Below are positions 44,334 through 55,789 of a stretch of DNA of 64,000 nucleotides, piece after piece (positions within the stretch are counted from its first letter, which is position 1; each line of letters begins with the position of its first letter). The DNA comes from Pictodentalium vernedei. Lineage: Eukaryota; Mollusca; Scaphopoda; Dentaliida; Dentaliidae. The notes under the pieces are model-generated. The model had not been told where the DNA came from and ran no database searches. It saw nothing but the letters and a program-made list of their open reading frames with translations. The position numbers and the translations under genes are program-made. The DNA is taken from contig CM062292.1 of NCBI GenBank assembly GCA_031216915.1, positions 208,341,262-208,405,261 on the forward strand, written 5' to 3'.

Positions 44334-44587
44334 TACTGGTGACATCATAAATTTATTTCAGATCAGGTCATTTTTTCGGGAAAAAAAATTGATGTATATT
44401 ATGTATTGTGCGTTTATAGACCAACGTGTTCCGTAGTTCTTTTCTATTGTTTCGAATTTACCCACATCAAAAATCATATTTGCCGAGGCAGTAAAAAGAG
44501 CGTTGTTGAAAAAGGCATGGCGTGCATTCTAACCGCTTTTATACTAACCCTCCGCTTGTAACGTATGCGCAATGTAATGTCTGTAAA

Positions 44588-44890
44588 GGGATCACGAGGG
44601 CTTAATTGTTAGAGCATTGAACTTTAGATGGAAATGCATCTGTGTTCGATTCTGACCGTCGTCATCTGCATGTTCCTTGGGCAAGGCACTTAATACCAGT
44701 TACCCAAATTGTAACACGGTGGCGCTCTGTGTTAGGTACACATGCCTTCAACGTGTACTAATCCCGCTTGTGTCGGATTAGTAAGTTGGAGAGAACGCTC
44801 AGCGGTTCTCCTCGGGTACTCAGGCGTCCCTAACTGTAAAACTGTCGACGCGATGTGACCCTAGCTGTAGAAAGTGTTGTTAAACCATGC
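44588..44890 (+). mobile_element. tRNA-derived SINE, subfamily without AAAT tail
   Basis: 'gagggcttaattgttagagc' (degraded box A), 'tgttcgattctgacc' (box B), 'tgttccttgggcaaggcact', 'cacggtggcgctctgtgtta', 'atcccgcttgtgtcggatta', 'ttctcctcgggtactcaggc' and end 'gtgttgttaaacca'. It lies directly beside host repeat copy 1. Confidence 0.82.
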
Positions 44891-44899
44891 CTGACATTT

Positions 44900-45169
44900 T
44901 CGTCATTGGAAGAGATTAAAAGGAAAGTTAACTCCCCTTCATTTTCTTTATCTGTCAGTGAATTAACACTAAGGGTATGGGAATTTCAAAAAAAGTTGAA
45001 AAATCGTAATGTTTGGTAAGTTATATCATCGATGTGCACATCATTTCTCAAACTTCAGACATTTTCCTGTAGAGTAGTATAAAAATACAGAAGCTGGCGT
45101 TTTACAATGTTTCCCCCAACCAGTTTGAACGTTTGACTATTATTCTCTGTTAAAATCCATTTAAAACAC
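44900..45169 (+). repeat. Host repeat copy 1, left part (holds the empty site for element E)
   Basis: Aligns with 53315-53509 joined to 55791-55880: 'ttttcgtcattggaagag', 'gttatatcatcgatg.gcac', 'ttttcctgtagagtagtat' and then 'cagaagct'. At 45081-45085 the site reads AAAAA with no insertion, while copy 2 carries element E there. Confidence 0.85.
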
Positions 45170-46740
45170 GCGTGCATTCCCTCCCCACCCCCACCCCCAC
45201 CCCAACAGGCCGAGGAAAGTTAATTTTTGTCATAAAATCAGTCAAAACCTTCCAAATCTTCGAAAGCAAAAAATACAATTTTGCCCAATGGATCCTCCCT
45301 CCAGGGGGTCTCAAGGGGTCCCATTTGAGCAAATGTTAATCTTAAACACTCACATTCACATCTAACTAAAATTTACCACAATCAGCTCTGTCCGAATATG
45401 ACTCGTGGGTGTGAAGAAGAAGATTTTCTAAAGAATAGTCTTTATACTGCGCTAAGTTAAAATTTGGGATCCCACAGGGAGCCTAAATATGACCAGGGCA
45501 CTTGATATGAACAAACTGTAATCTGAACCTCCTAAGGTTGCTGCATATCAAATATCCAAAGATTCTGACTGGTAAATCTGAAGAAGAAGATTTTTACAGG
45601 AACTTCCCCATATTCCACTAAGTTAAAATTTAATTTGTCATAGGGAGCCCAAATATGAACCAAGGGACTTGGAATTCGATTACAAGAAGGATACTACAAA
45701 CCAAATATCAAAAGATTCTGACTGATGGATCCGAAGAAGAGGATTTTTAAAGAATATTCTTCATATTGCACTAAGTTAAAATTCGAGCTCCTTGGCGAGC
45801 CTAAATTTGACCATAGGGAGTTGATTTGAACCAAATTAAATCTGAACCATCTAAGGATGCTTCATATCAAATATCACAAGATTCTGACTGATAGATCTGA
45901 AGAAGAGGATTTTAAAAGAATATTCCTAATATTGCACGAAGTTAAAGTTCAACTTCCCTTAGAGAGCCCAAATTTGCCCTGCTCCCCTTTGCGACTTGAT
46001 TTGAACAAACTTGAATCCAACCCACCCTAAAAAGGCTCTATACCAATCATCAAAAGATTTTGTTTGCTGAATCTGAAGAAGAAGATTTTTTAAAAAATGT
46101 CCTCATATTACACTAAGTTAAAATTCAGGTCCCCATAAGCAGCCCAAATAGAAACGCATGGACTTGGTTTGAGCAAACTTGAATCTCACTTTGATACTGC
46201 CCTGCAAGGATTCTGCATACCATATATCAAAACACTCTGACCAGCGGTTCAGGAGAAAAAGAGTTTTAAAGATTATTCTTCATACTGGACTAAGTTAAGA
46301 TTTGGGCTCCAATTGGGAGCCCAAATATTAACCGCCAGTGTTTGAACAATCTTAGATCTGAACTCCCTAATGATGCTGTATACCAAATATAAAAAGATTC
46401 TGACTGGTGGATCAGAAGTAGGGATGTGACCGGGCCGCAAAAAACTGGTACAGTCCGCGGGCCAGGGCCCGATCGCGGACCGGACCCGACTGCCATCATT
46501 GGATGGCTTTGTGACGGTCCACACATAGCGGTCCGGTACTGGACCGGTTCGCAGACTTTAATACATAGATGTATGTCTAACTTTAGCACTGGGGTTATCT
46601 TGCAAATAAATCCGAAGCTTCACTCACCAGTCAATAGACTCAATGCACAGTGCCGCAAATGTCTGGTTTTCTGGTGTGAGATCTCATAACAGTTCGTCAG
46701 ATATGGCGACATTATAACCACCATTGTAGATAAAACCCTA

Positions 46741-47540
46741 ACACACAGGAATGACCCCAAACCCACTTACTTCCCCACTGAAGTTGAGTGGAATCTCGTC
46801 TCCGAGCTAATTTCACTACTACGACCATTTTATGATGTGACAGTTTGGATGAGTTCCTCTTCGTATGAGACAATATCGGCGGTTGGACCAGCTGTAGCAA
46901 TGTTAGGACAACCCTTGGAAAGGAAAGTAAACGACCCGCCCGGAATCAAGAAATTCAAGGAGCAAGCAAAACTGAAGATGAACAAATACTTCGATATGAA
47001 AGATGAAGAAAATCAAGTGGACGTCGTGAGGTCATATGTGGACCCTCGTTTCTGTGCTTTCGGTCACAAGTGGAGGCGAGATCGACTATTGAGGCAAAGG
47101 TGACATCAGAACTTACGGGGCTAATCGGGTGGCGAAAAGCACAGGCATCAGATACTTGTGAAAGTGATTCTGTGGTGCCAGGTGTTGGAGATCGAACAGC
47201 ACCGACACAATGCGAAGAGAAAGGACTTGGACGTCTTCTTGGCACCATGCTTGGAGCGCACGTGTCACGTAATTCGAGCAATTGAGATATCGAAATGACA
47301 GAAATAAGTAGGTACAATGCCCTGCCGTGCGCTGGGATAAATACTCACCCACTTGATTGGTGGAAGTTACATAAAGATACGCTTCCATACATGTCTGAAT
47401 TGGTGAAAAAGTTGATGTGCGAAGTTGCTACTAGTGTGCCAAGTGAGTGCTTGTTCAGTGCTACAGGAGACATTATTACTTCAATATGAAATCGTCTATT
47501 ACCCGATACTGTACAAATTTATCATTTTTGCATGACAATG
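46741..47540 (+). pseudogene. hAT transposase C-terminal half, broken
   Basis: In its first frame it reads PTEVEWNLVSELISLLRPFY, then DVTVWMSSSSYETISAVGPA, then LERKVNDP and YVDPRF, the conserved middle of hAT/ZBED transposases. After a frameshift near 47065 it continues to HPLDWWKLHKDTLPYMSELV and ATSVPSECLFSATGDI, the hATC dimerisation domain; the usual SERxFS arginine is Cys here. Stops fall at 47101-47103, 47283-47285 and 47487-47489 (TGA, before NRLLP). The N-terminal BED zinc finger and catalytic start are not visible. Non-functional relic. Confidence 0.85.
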
Positions 47541-48509
47541 TTGGGAAGCGCCACCTTCCCCAATACTTAAGGATGTGAGGTTTGTGCAACTGCGAGAATT
47601 GCAAGCTTCTCGTCCAAGAAGAAGGATTTGAAAACCAATGAAATGCCAGACTGACAAGCAATACCCGTGTATTGTTTTTACTGTTTATGTGACTTTCGTG
47701 TGACAATTAACAATCAACAGAATAGAATAGAATTTATTGAAACAAGAAACGCCTACTTGAGGCAAACTGCCAATTTTACAACCGCATTATTATAGTAATA
47801 TAATGAAACAATATAATGAAACAATATAATACGAAATGAATGAAAAAATAATTTGGACAATGAAGAAACGACGGATACATCCATGATAAGGTATATAATC
47901 ATACAGTCATACATTAAGAAGGCATCGCAATGATTACCATAAATCACTGCGGGACTTCAGATTTCCGTAATTTGAAGAAGCGCCGAATTATGTTACAGAT
48001 CGGATTGCACAGTTCTGGAACGTTGTTCCTCATAATGTGTTGGAAGAGTGTAATATTATCCACCTTTATTTTGGGTGTATGATCAATGAACATTTTGAAC
48101 AGTTCATCACGCAACTGATCATATGATGCAACAAGTTATCATTTGCAAGTGTTTTGGAATTATTTTTCTGTTTATAATTGCACATTGGCAAGTGATCAAT
48201 TTACAATAATTATGCATTGCAGATTACACAAATATGAGACGATAGTTATAGTTTTATTCTGGATGGGGCAAATGGGCAAGCGACAATGTAGTCTACAATA
48301 TACATTATCGATTACAATAAGCCGTTTTATAAAGTCAGACATTACTGCTTTGGGAGTTAGATGTTTAGCGGAACACTTTCTAAAACGCGTTTCATACCCC
48401 CCATCTTCTCTAACTTGACAGCTTGCATCCAAGACAAAAACAATGATCCTTGATGAAATGAAAAAGCGTTTTACAGAAAAAATCCTCTTTAACCTTTGAT
48501 CTCTGAAAT

Positions 48510-49472
48510 GCCAATGTCTGAAATTACGAAACCCATTATACAATTAGCATGTTCTCGACATTTGGGCCTATATCTGACACATTGGGGAATTTGGGTAATA
48601 CCCAATATGTCAGATATAGGCCAAAATGTTGAGAACCTGGTAGTTGTATAAGTGGTTTCGTAATTCCAATAGGTAATGGTATACATATTGCTAATGACAA
48701 TGACTGATGTCAGACAAGATAGCTAATCAGGAATTACCATGTCAAGTTGTCAACTAACCCTCATAGGCTCATATACATTTCAGTGTACTGAAGATAGGTT
48801 GCAAATCGCAATACAGGCTATAGTTGACAATATCTAACTCCAAGTCATTACATCCAATATCGAATACCGGGACGCATACCTGCATGTCGAAAATTGACCA
48901 ATCTGCCTGGTTAGGTGCCAATTCTAAGAACAAAATGTTGTTGTGCTGAAAGACTTGGAGCATTTGCACTATCTATCTTTAAGTTCTTAATCAATATAGT
49001 ATATGATTGGGTTAAGAACTTAAAGATAGATTGTGCAAATGCTCTTTCAGCACTAATAACGTTTGGTCTGTAGTTCATGTTTCCGCTATCCTCCACATGC
49101 TATATGACATATAGAATGTGCTGGATAGCGGGAAACGTGATCTGCAGACTCCACAGTGAGTCACAGTCACCAGTTGTAAGCACGTTTATTCGCTCTCCAA
49201 TGTCTCTATAATAATGGATATGAGAAAATATTTCAAAACGCATTACACATTTCCACAATGTGCATACAATGTATTATTTAACATGCCCAGAGTTACCAAG
49301 CTTGCCCGTCAGATGGCAGTAACTTGATGCTTTCTTTAAAACAAACGCGTACACCAATTCAATCATTATAAAATATGTTAAATAAAGGAAATGTGTTAAG
49401 ATCTTAATTTGGTATTACCAAAAGTAAGATTTTAACACATTTCACTTCATTTAAGGTATTTTATAATAATTG
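48510..49472. repeat. Four consecutive palindromes
   Basis: Inverted repeats at 48510-48675 (arms ~70 bp, 'gaaattacgaaacc' / 'ggtttcgtaattcc', apex near 'cacattggggaatt'), 48943-49053 (arms ~45 bp, 'gtgctgaaag..' / '..ctttcagcac'), 49064-49151 (CCGCTATCC/GGATAGCGG with flanking arms) and 49353-49472 ('aatgtgttaagatctta' / 'taagattttaacacatt'). Each looks like a separate foldback MITE; none codes for protein. Confidence 0.7.
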
Positions 49473-50311
49473 GACCGGTCCGGAACCAGTCCAGGCAAGA
49501 ATATCGGACTACCTAGGGTTGGACATGACCGGACTGCACCACCTCTCCCGATATTGCACTAAGTTAAAATTTGGGCCTCCATAGGAAGCCCAAAATACTA
49601 ACTGAGGGACTTGATTTGAACAAACTTGAATCTGACCTCGTAATAGTGATGTATACCAAATATTAAAACATTCTGACAAGTGGTTCTGAAGAAGAAGATT
49701 TTTAAATCTTATTCCCAATATTAGCATAAGTTAAGATTTGGGCTCCTGTATTGAGCCCAAATATGAAACAAGGCGTTTAATTTGATAACACTTGTAAATC
49801 TGACACCCCCCCTCCCCTATGTATATTGTATACCAAATATCAACAGATTCTGATCTCAGCGGTCCTGGGGAAGAATTTTTTTATTTTTGCAAAAATGTTG
49901 ACTTTTCGATGCACCTGTAGAACACCCTAACACAACCAATGGCAATTTTTTTACCATTCAATTCTACTGGTCCTAAGGGTGCTTCATACCAAATAAAGTT
50001 CTCTGTTCCGTGTGAATTGGGAAATGTGGGCGTTTTATAGTTCTATTTAGCTCCTGTGGTTCCCATGGGGACAAGAGAATTTTTCTTAATTTTGGAGCAG
50101 TTTCCTCCACCTCTTCTCTATGGGGCATGGCAACTTTGTCTGAACAAACTTAAATTGAGATATGATTAAGAACATGTATGTCAAATTTGGTTCAATTTGG
50201 CCCGGTTGTTTATGAGGGGAAGTCGATAATGTAAAGTTCACGCTGGACGGACGACGGACAGAAAGTGATCACTTAAGCTTCCCGACTTTCAGTCAGGTTA
50301 GCTGATACGCG

Positions 50312-50600
50312 AACTATCTTATGATATTCTGTAACATTTTTCTGTTCATTTATATTAACAGTATGCACATCGTGACACATAATACAGCCACTGTCCTTCC
50401 CATTAATATAAGGGTCTAGAAGGTAAGATTTGATAATTTTATTTTCTGGAAAGAATAAAGACTTCGAAATTACCGTAAAAACACAGAGTTTAACGCGTGA
50501 AATTTGCTGTGTGAAATTTTTATTTGTATGACCGACCGAGTGTTTAACATTAGTCCAAGTATCAAATCTAGTTTTGTGAAAAAGTACAGGATTTCTAGAA
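50312..50600 (+). repeat. Host repeat copy 1, right part
   Basis: 50312-50487 aligns with 55895-56070 ('actatctt.tgat.ttctgtaac', 'cactgtccttcccattaata', 'agaataaagacttcgaaat'). 50487-50600 aligns with the reverse complement of 59765-59885 ('agtttaacgcg', 'cattagtccaagtatcaaat'). Confidence 0.8.
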
Positions 50601-50681
50601 AGAGCGATTCGACATCTATAATAATAATAACACTTTGACCGGCCACTGATTTGTCGCGGTTCTCGTATGAGAAGGCCTTGG

Positions 50682-51018
50682 TTACCCCTGTACTACCAAC
50701 TGCCTCCCTATTCCCACGCTTCTTCTCTCCTCCCAACACTCGGAGAGGAATTGCTTGATGACATCCCTTGCCCCATCCTTCCCAATCTCTATATTAACCC
50801 TCTCCTTTGAGTCGCCCACTAACCACATGTCCTTCATTCTCCCATCCCACTTCCCCATTATACTTCCAGTGAATCTTGTTCTTTTAGACTGGTATTTTGG
50901 GCATTCTAGAAGAAAGTGTTCCAGGGTCTCCACCACGCCCAAATTACACATCTGGAACTCCTTTTCACTGTTTTCCCCAAATTTTCCCCTCACCTCCAGG
51001 GACCGCGACCTCAGCTAG
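50682..51018 (-). pseudogene. LINE-type (non-LTR retrotransposon) C-terminal fragment
   Basis: The minus-strand frame contains CNLGVVETLEHFLLECPKYQ and then SKRTRF, the Cys/His tail motif (C..ET..H.L..C..Y...R) found downstream of the reverse transcriptase domain in many LINE ORF2 proteins. No reverse transcriptase motif (such as YxDD) is visible upstream. The fragment stops after 'VVQG'. Host repeat copy 1 ends about 80 bp away. Identification rests on one motif. Confidence 0.5.
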
Positions 51019-51261
51019 AACAACAGTGGTGCCAAAGGTGCCATCAAGGTACTCTTCAAAACCAGGCTCTCTTTATCACGCAGGACACCCAAAGATCTCT
51101 TTGATTTGACCCCCATCTCGTCAATTACGGTTACAATCCTCCATGACCCTTTCTCTGACGATTTTTTTACCCTAAGACACTTCAATCCTGACGCATCCCT
51201 GACTTATCGCGTCATGGAAATCGACTTTCGATAAGGTTATCTCCCTGAGCGAGTTTCCTAT
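51019..51261. other. Possible 5' continuation of the LINE fragment
   Basis: Minus-strand reading gives scattered charged segments with stops and no clear motif. Confidence 0.3.
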
Positions 51262-51345
51262 TGAAAATTTTAATAAATGAAAACAACAGACAGCTCCGAG
51301 AGCTGTCTGTTGTTTTCGTGTATTAAAAGTACCAAAAGGAAACTT
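51262..51345. repeat. Hairpin AACAGACAGCT/AGCTGTCTGTT
   Basis: 'tttaataaatgaaaacaaca' followed by GACAGCT pairs with AGCTGTCTGTTGTTTTCGTG followed by TATTAAA around CCGAG. The right arm 'ttgttttcgtgtattaaaag' recurs at 59740-59763, beside the inverted Y segment, so it may be an end of the host repeat. Confidence 0.65.
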
Positions 51346-52192
51346 AGCTTCATTTTCTACTTATGTCATTGGTGCTTTCTCAACAATTGCTTGCTTCTTT
51401 ATTGGACCTTCTTTACTTGTCTAATAATTTAAAGGATTATAAATGGAGGTAATAATCCACCACAAGCTAGGCATAAATCTCAGGGGAAGGGGTCATATTA
51501 TGTCCAGGAGTCACCAGATTGCCGGTAAATCAGGGATTAAATGGGCCTGCGCAGGCTTGTCCGGAGGGGATCCTTGGTGGGTGTGGGACAGAGTAGTTCA
51601 ACGGGGGTGAGTCCGTTAGATTACCTGATAGGACAGGCGTTGCTCTCGTGCCTTGGGGCTTCTTTCCCATATAGAATATATTTCACAGAATTCAATTGCA
51701 ATTGGATGCTCACTCAGATAAAGAGGGTACGGGGGGGGGGGGGGGGGACTGGTGTACTCGCCCGGGCGGGGTTTGTTTGTTATCTTAAATTTCAAGCGCA
51801 CGCGGTTTCATGACAATTGAAAATCACTATGGAAGTGGAAACGGGTGTTTTTTTAATCCCTTATTAAAGCATTCTTCTGTACACTTCTGGAAAAAATCGA
51901 AGACATACATATTCTCCTTGTTGTTGAAAACGAATCTCAAAGATCTTGAGAACAACGCGGAAGACTTCCTAGTCCCTGTGCAGAGAGCCTAAAATTCAAA
52001 AACCGTTTTAACTGATCTTCGCTTAAACAGTTCTTGGTGCTGAAACTTATCACGGTGTATTCATTCTAGGATATGCTGACATTCAAGAATACACCAATCA
52101 AGTTCATATTGTAACCTTGTTAAAATTCTTGTCTAATTGTGCACCCACAAAAGGTCTATTCTTAACTGAAATATTTCTAGCGTTATTTTTCT
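51346..52192. other. No supported gene; G17 at 51731-51747
   Basis: The frames at 51541-51813 and its antisense run through the G tract and have no recognisable domain. Confidence 0.3.
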
Positions 52193-52357
52193 TTAACCCT
52201 TTACTTGAGGCAACGAACTAAACAGCCGCGCTATTAACAAAGGTAGCCTTTCTAATTTTATTATTTTTTTTTCAGTTTTTACCTCAAAACATAAGTTATG
52301 ACCATTCAAGAATTATTTTGCAAGTGTCGTCTGCTTTCCGTCTCAGACGAGGGTTAA
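52193..52357. mobile_element. TTAA MITE (family 1), internally deleted
   Basis: TTAA at 52193-52196 and 52354-52357. 'ccctttacttgaggcaacg', 'cgctattaacaaaggtag', 'ttacctcaaaacataagtta' and 'caagtgtcgtctgctttccg' keep both flanks, but the central palindrome's second arm is absent (165 bp in total). Confidence 0.75.
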
Positions 52358-52808
52358 TAGTGCTGTTTCGAGTTTCTTATAGATAATTGTAATATAAATG
52401 TTTATCTTTTCAGCTCATATCTCCAAGATCTGCACATCTGAAGCAGAACTGTATATAGTTTATGCCTGGAAGCCGCAAGATCTTGAAAAAACGATCATTT
52501 TCAAATCTTGAACTACTCTTGGCAAAATTATTGCAAAAAGAACGCCGTAGAAAAAATCGGGCCCAATACATTCTCTCTCTTTACATCAATTTTGCAACCT
52601 GCGTTTGCCATTTCAATACACAGGGTCCTCTCTGTCTGTGCAAAGAACGTTGGTGCGTGACAGAAACCTTCACACGCTCATTGATTTTATATTAATTTGA
52701 TGTCATCACATTGATGTGCGAGTTTCAAATGGTATTAATTTATCTCTTCTCCTCAGAGTCGATAGAATAAGAGGCTACACTGGTCCAAACACCAGAAACT
52801 ACACATTG
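52358..52808. other. No supported feature
   Basis: The frame 52462-52695 is Lys/Arg-rich at its start and has no recognisable domain. Confidence 0.3.
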
Positions 52809-52876
52809 CGTCGCCCGAGTGCTAGAATGTCCTATGTCCCATAAGGGACATAGGACATTCTAGCACTCAGGCGACG
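52809..52876. repeat. Near-perfect 68-bp palindrome
   Basis: CGTCGCCCGAGTGCTAGAAT, then GTCCTATGTCCC, loop ATAA, then the complement with one mismatch to GGCGACG. Direct repeats ACTGGTCCAAACA (about 52779) and ACTGGTCCATAAACA (about 52880) flank it. Confidence 0.85.
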
Positions 52877-53314
52877 ATTGACTGGTCCATAAACATATAA
52901 TTGTGCTTTGATAATTTGTAAAGAATGTAATAGTTGAAAATATTCATTTTTAAAGGTTTCAAACGTAGGTATCAGAAAAGCAGCATACAAACATAAACTT
53001 ATAATTATCACCACGTGCGTTTCACTACGGCAAATGAGCATTTCATCAGATAAAGTTAACTTCAGGTGACATAATGGTCCATTGGGTCGAGTTCTACGTT
53101 TTATTTCAATGGTGTAAACATACTAAAGCACGTGCCACAAAAACAACAAATATATTCCTCCTCCTCCTATATTACTACTACTTCTAAAATTACTCTAAAC
53201 TATCGCTCCTTCTATAAATACTTGAGTGATTTAATGCATCAAGGTCGTTACAGTTTTTGTTTGCAGATCATTCAGGAATTCCGAAAACTATTTGGAATCA
53301 CCAAAACCGACTCA
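52877..53314. other. No supported feature
   Basis: AT-rich. No recognisable gene or repeat. Confidence 0.3.
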
Positions 53315-53509
53315 TGACCAATTTTCGTCATTGGAAGAGCTTTACAAGAAAGTTAGCTCCCCTTAAGTTTCTTTAGCTGTCAGTATATTTAACACTGAAG
53401 GGACGGGAATTTCATAAAAAAATCAAAATTATGAAATATTAGCGAAGTTATATCATCGATGAGCACATCATTTCACAAACTTCAGGCATTTTCCTGTAGA
53501 GTAGTATAA
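53315..53509 (+). repeat. Host repeat copy 2, left part
   Basis: Aligns with 44900-45080 up to 'cctgtagagtagtat', where element E begins. Confidence 0.85.
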
Positions 53510-55789
53510 CAAGAGGCCCCATGGGTCCTGAGGCGCTCGCTCACCTGTCAATAGTTGTTTAAAGGAGGATTTAATTAGCATGTATAACTAGTTAACACAA
53601 CAGAGGAATGGAGTTATTTAATTATATAATTTTTTTATAACTCTGTTGTCCATGCCAAATGATTTTTTTTCTAGTACTGGGATGCTACCACAGAAATAAT
53701 GCCCAGATTTCCAGTATCCAGTAATGCAAAACCAGGGAGTCCAAATATCAACCTAGGACCTTAACTTGTACAAACCTGAGTCTGAGCCCTTCCCGCCCAC
53801 CACCAGGATGCTGTATATCAAATGTGAAAGCTTTCTGACTTGTGGATCTGAAGGAGAAGATTTTTTAAGAAATTTCCTCATACTGTCCTAAATTGAAATT
53901 CGGGCGACCATAGGAAGCCCAAATATTAATCCAGGGACTCGATTTGAACAAAATTGAATCTCACCTCCCAAGAGTTGTTGTATATCAAATACGAAAGCAT
54001 TGTGACCGATGTATCTGGAGAAGATGATTTTTTAAAAATTACCTCATATTGCACTAAGTTAATATTCAGGCTTCCACGGGAACCCAAATATTAACCCAGA
54101 GATACGATTCAAACAAACTTGAATCTGACACACCTAGAGATGTTGTATACCAAATATGAAGGGATTCTAACTGATAAATCTGAAGAAGAATATTTTTAAA
54201 GAAATTCCCAAATATTGCACCAAGTTAAACTTAGGCTCACATAGGAAGCCCAAATATGATCCCAGGGACTCGATTTGAACAAATTTGAATGTGCCCCCCC
54301 CCCCCCCGAGATGTTATATACCTAACATGAAACAAATATTAACCCTGACACTCGATTTGAACAAACTCGAATCTCACCCCCCAGAGATGTTGTATACCAA
54401 ATATGAAAGCATTCTGACTGTTGGATTTGAAGAAGAAGATTTTTAAAGAAAGCTTCTCATATTGCACTAAGTTTAAAGAGGGAGCCCAAATATTAACCCA
54501 GACACACGATTTGAACAGACCTGAATCTGCCCTCCCCCAAAGATGTTGTATACCAAATATGAAAGTATTCTAACTGTTGGGTCTGAAGAAGAAGATTTTT
54601 AAAGAAAGTTTCTCATATTGCACTAAGTTAAAAGTTGGGCTCTCATAGGGAGACCAAATATTAATCCAGGGACTCGATTTGAACAAACTTGAATCCGACC
54701 CACCTAGAGATGTTGTATACCAAATATGAAAGGATTCTGACTGGTTGATCTGAAGAAGAAGATTTTTAAAGAAATTTTCTAATACTGCACTAAGTTACAC
54801 TTTGGGCTCCAACAGAGAACCCAAATATTATGCCAGGGAGCCAAACTGAACAAACTTGAATCTGATCCCCATAAAGATGTTGCATACCAAATATGAAAGC
54901 ATTCTGACTGGTGGATCTGAAGAAGATTTTTAAAGATAATTCCCTATGTTGCTAAGTTAAACATTTGTTAAGTTAAAAATTTGGGCTCCTGTATTGGGCC
55001 CAAATATGAACCAATGGGCTTCATTTTAACACACTTGTATATGCCCCCCGCCCCCTATGGACCTATGGATGCTGTATACCAAATATCAAAAGATTCTGGT
55101 CAATGGTTCTGGAGAAATTTATTTTTAAATTTTCCAAATATGCTGACTCAGCATTTTTACGATCCCCCTGTAGAACACCCTAACGCAACCGATGGCAAAT
55201 TTTTTACCATTCAATTCTACTGGTCCTAAGGGTGCCTCATACCAAATAAAGTTCCTAGTAGTTTTGGGAAATATGGGCATTTGAAAATATTTCTATTTTT
55301 AGCTCCTGGGTTCCCACGGAGACACGGGAATTTTTTTATTGCATGAATCAAGTACTTGAGACTCAATAATACCATATATCAAGTTTGGTTCCAATCGGAC
55401 CATCGGTTCAGAAAATAGAAATTTTATGTGGGCCCAAAAATCTTTCCCATCCCAGTACAAAGGCAAATATTGATCCTCTTGATTCTACGCCGGAAAAGGA
55501 AGCTCCATATCAAATATCAAGTCACTGTTGCCACTGGTTCATGAGAAGATTTTTTTAAAGAATTTTGGAGCATTTTCCTCCACCCCCTCCCTATGGGGCT
55601 ATGCATGTTGATTTGAATAAAGAACAAATGCGGTGTCAGAACAGGCAATCACCTCAAATTTAACTAAAATTGGTTCAGAAGTTTAGGGGGAGCAGGTGCA
55701 AACACCATGTTCACGGACGGCAGGCGACGGACGACAGACGGTGAGTGGTCACTATAGCTCATCTTGACTTTCAGTCAGGTGAGCTAAAA
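53510..55789 (+). mobile_element. Hairpin-ended element E (boundaries set by an empty site)
   Basis: Starts CAAGAGGCCCCATGGGTCCT (GGCCC/GGGTCC stem) then GAGGCGCTCGCTCACCTG (box 53539-53547). It ends TAGCTCATCTTGACT-TTC-AGTCAGGTGAGC (box CAGGTGAGC 55776-55784), then TAAAAA. The core (53750-54980) has about seven units of ~175 bp with 'gggctcc..agcccaaatatt', 'gatgttgtataccaaatatg' and 'gaagaagaagatttttaaag'. A 'cacggacggcaggcgacgg' tract precedes the 3' stem. Comparison with 45071-45095 shows that the empty site was GTAGTAT-AAAAA, so insertion was into an A-run without an evident longer duplication. Confidence 0.85.

Larger units (their letters stand above)
46420..49542 (+). mobile_element. 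Degenerate hAT-type element nested in element F
   Basis: Inserted between 'ggtggatcagaag' and 'ctctcccgatattgcac' of element F. It begins TAGGGATGTGACCGGG and has clustered GGACCGG/GGTCCGG motifs at both ends (46430-46555 and 49470-49535), as expected for hAT subterminal binding repeats. The right end also contains TAGGGTTGGACATGACCGG in the same orientation as the left, so the true inverted ends are unclear. It carries the transposase relic at 46741-47540. Confidence 0.65.
45170..50311 (+). mobile_element. Hairpin-ended element F, old and split by a hAT insertion
   Basis: Core units like those of elements A and E ('gggctcc..ggagcccaaatatt', 'gattctgactggt', 'gaagaagaagatttt') fill 45400-46419 and 49543-49860. 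The 3' part (49860-50311) matches 11400-12100 and 55080-55790 and ends 'cgactttcagtcaggttagc'. The 5' stem and box are not recognisable, so the left end is lost or diverged. In host copy 2 the equivalent position (about 55876-55900) is empty. Confidence 0.7.
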
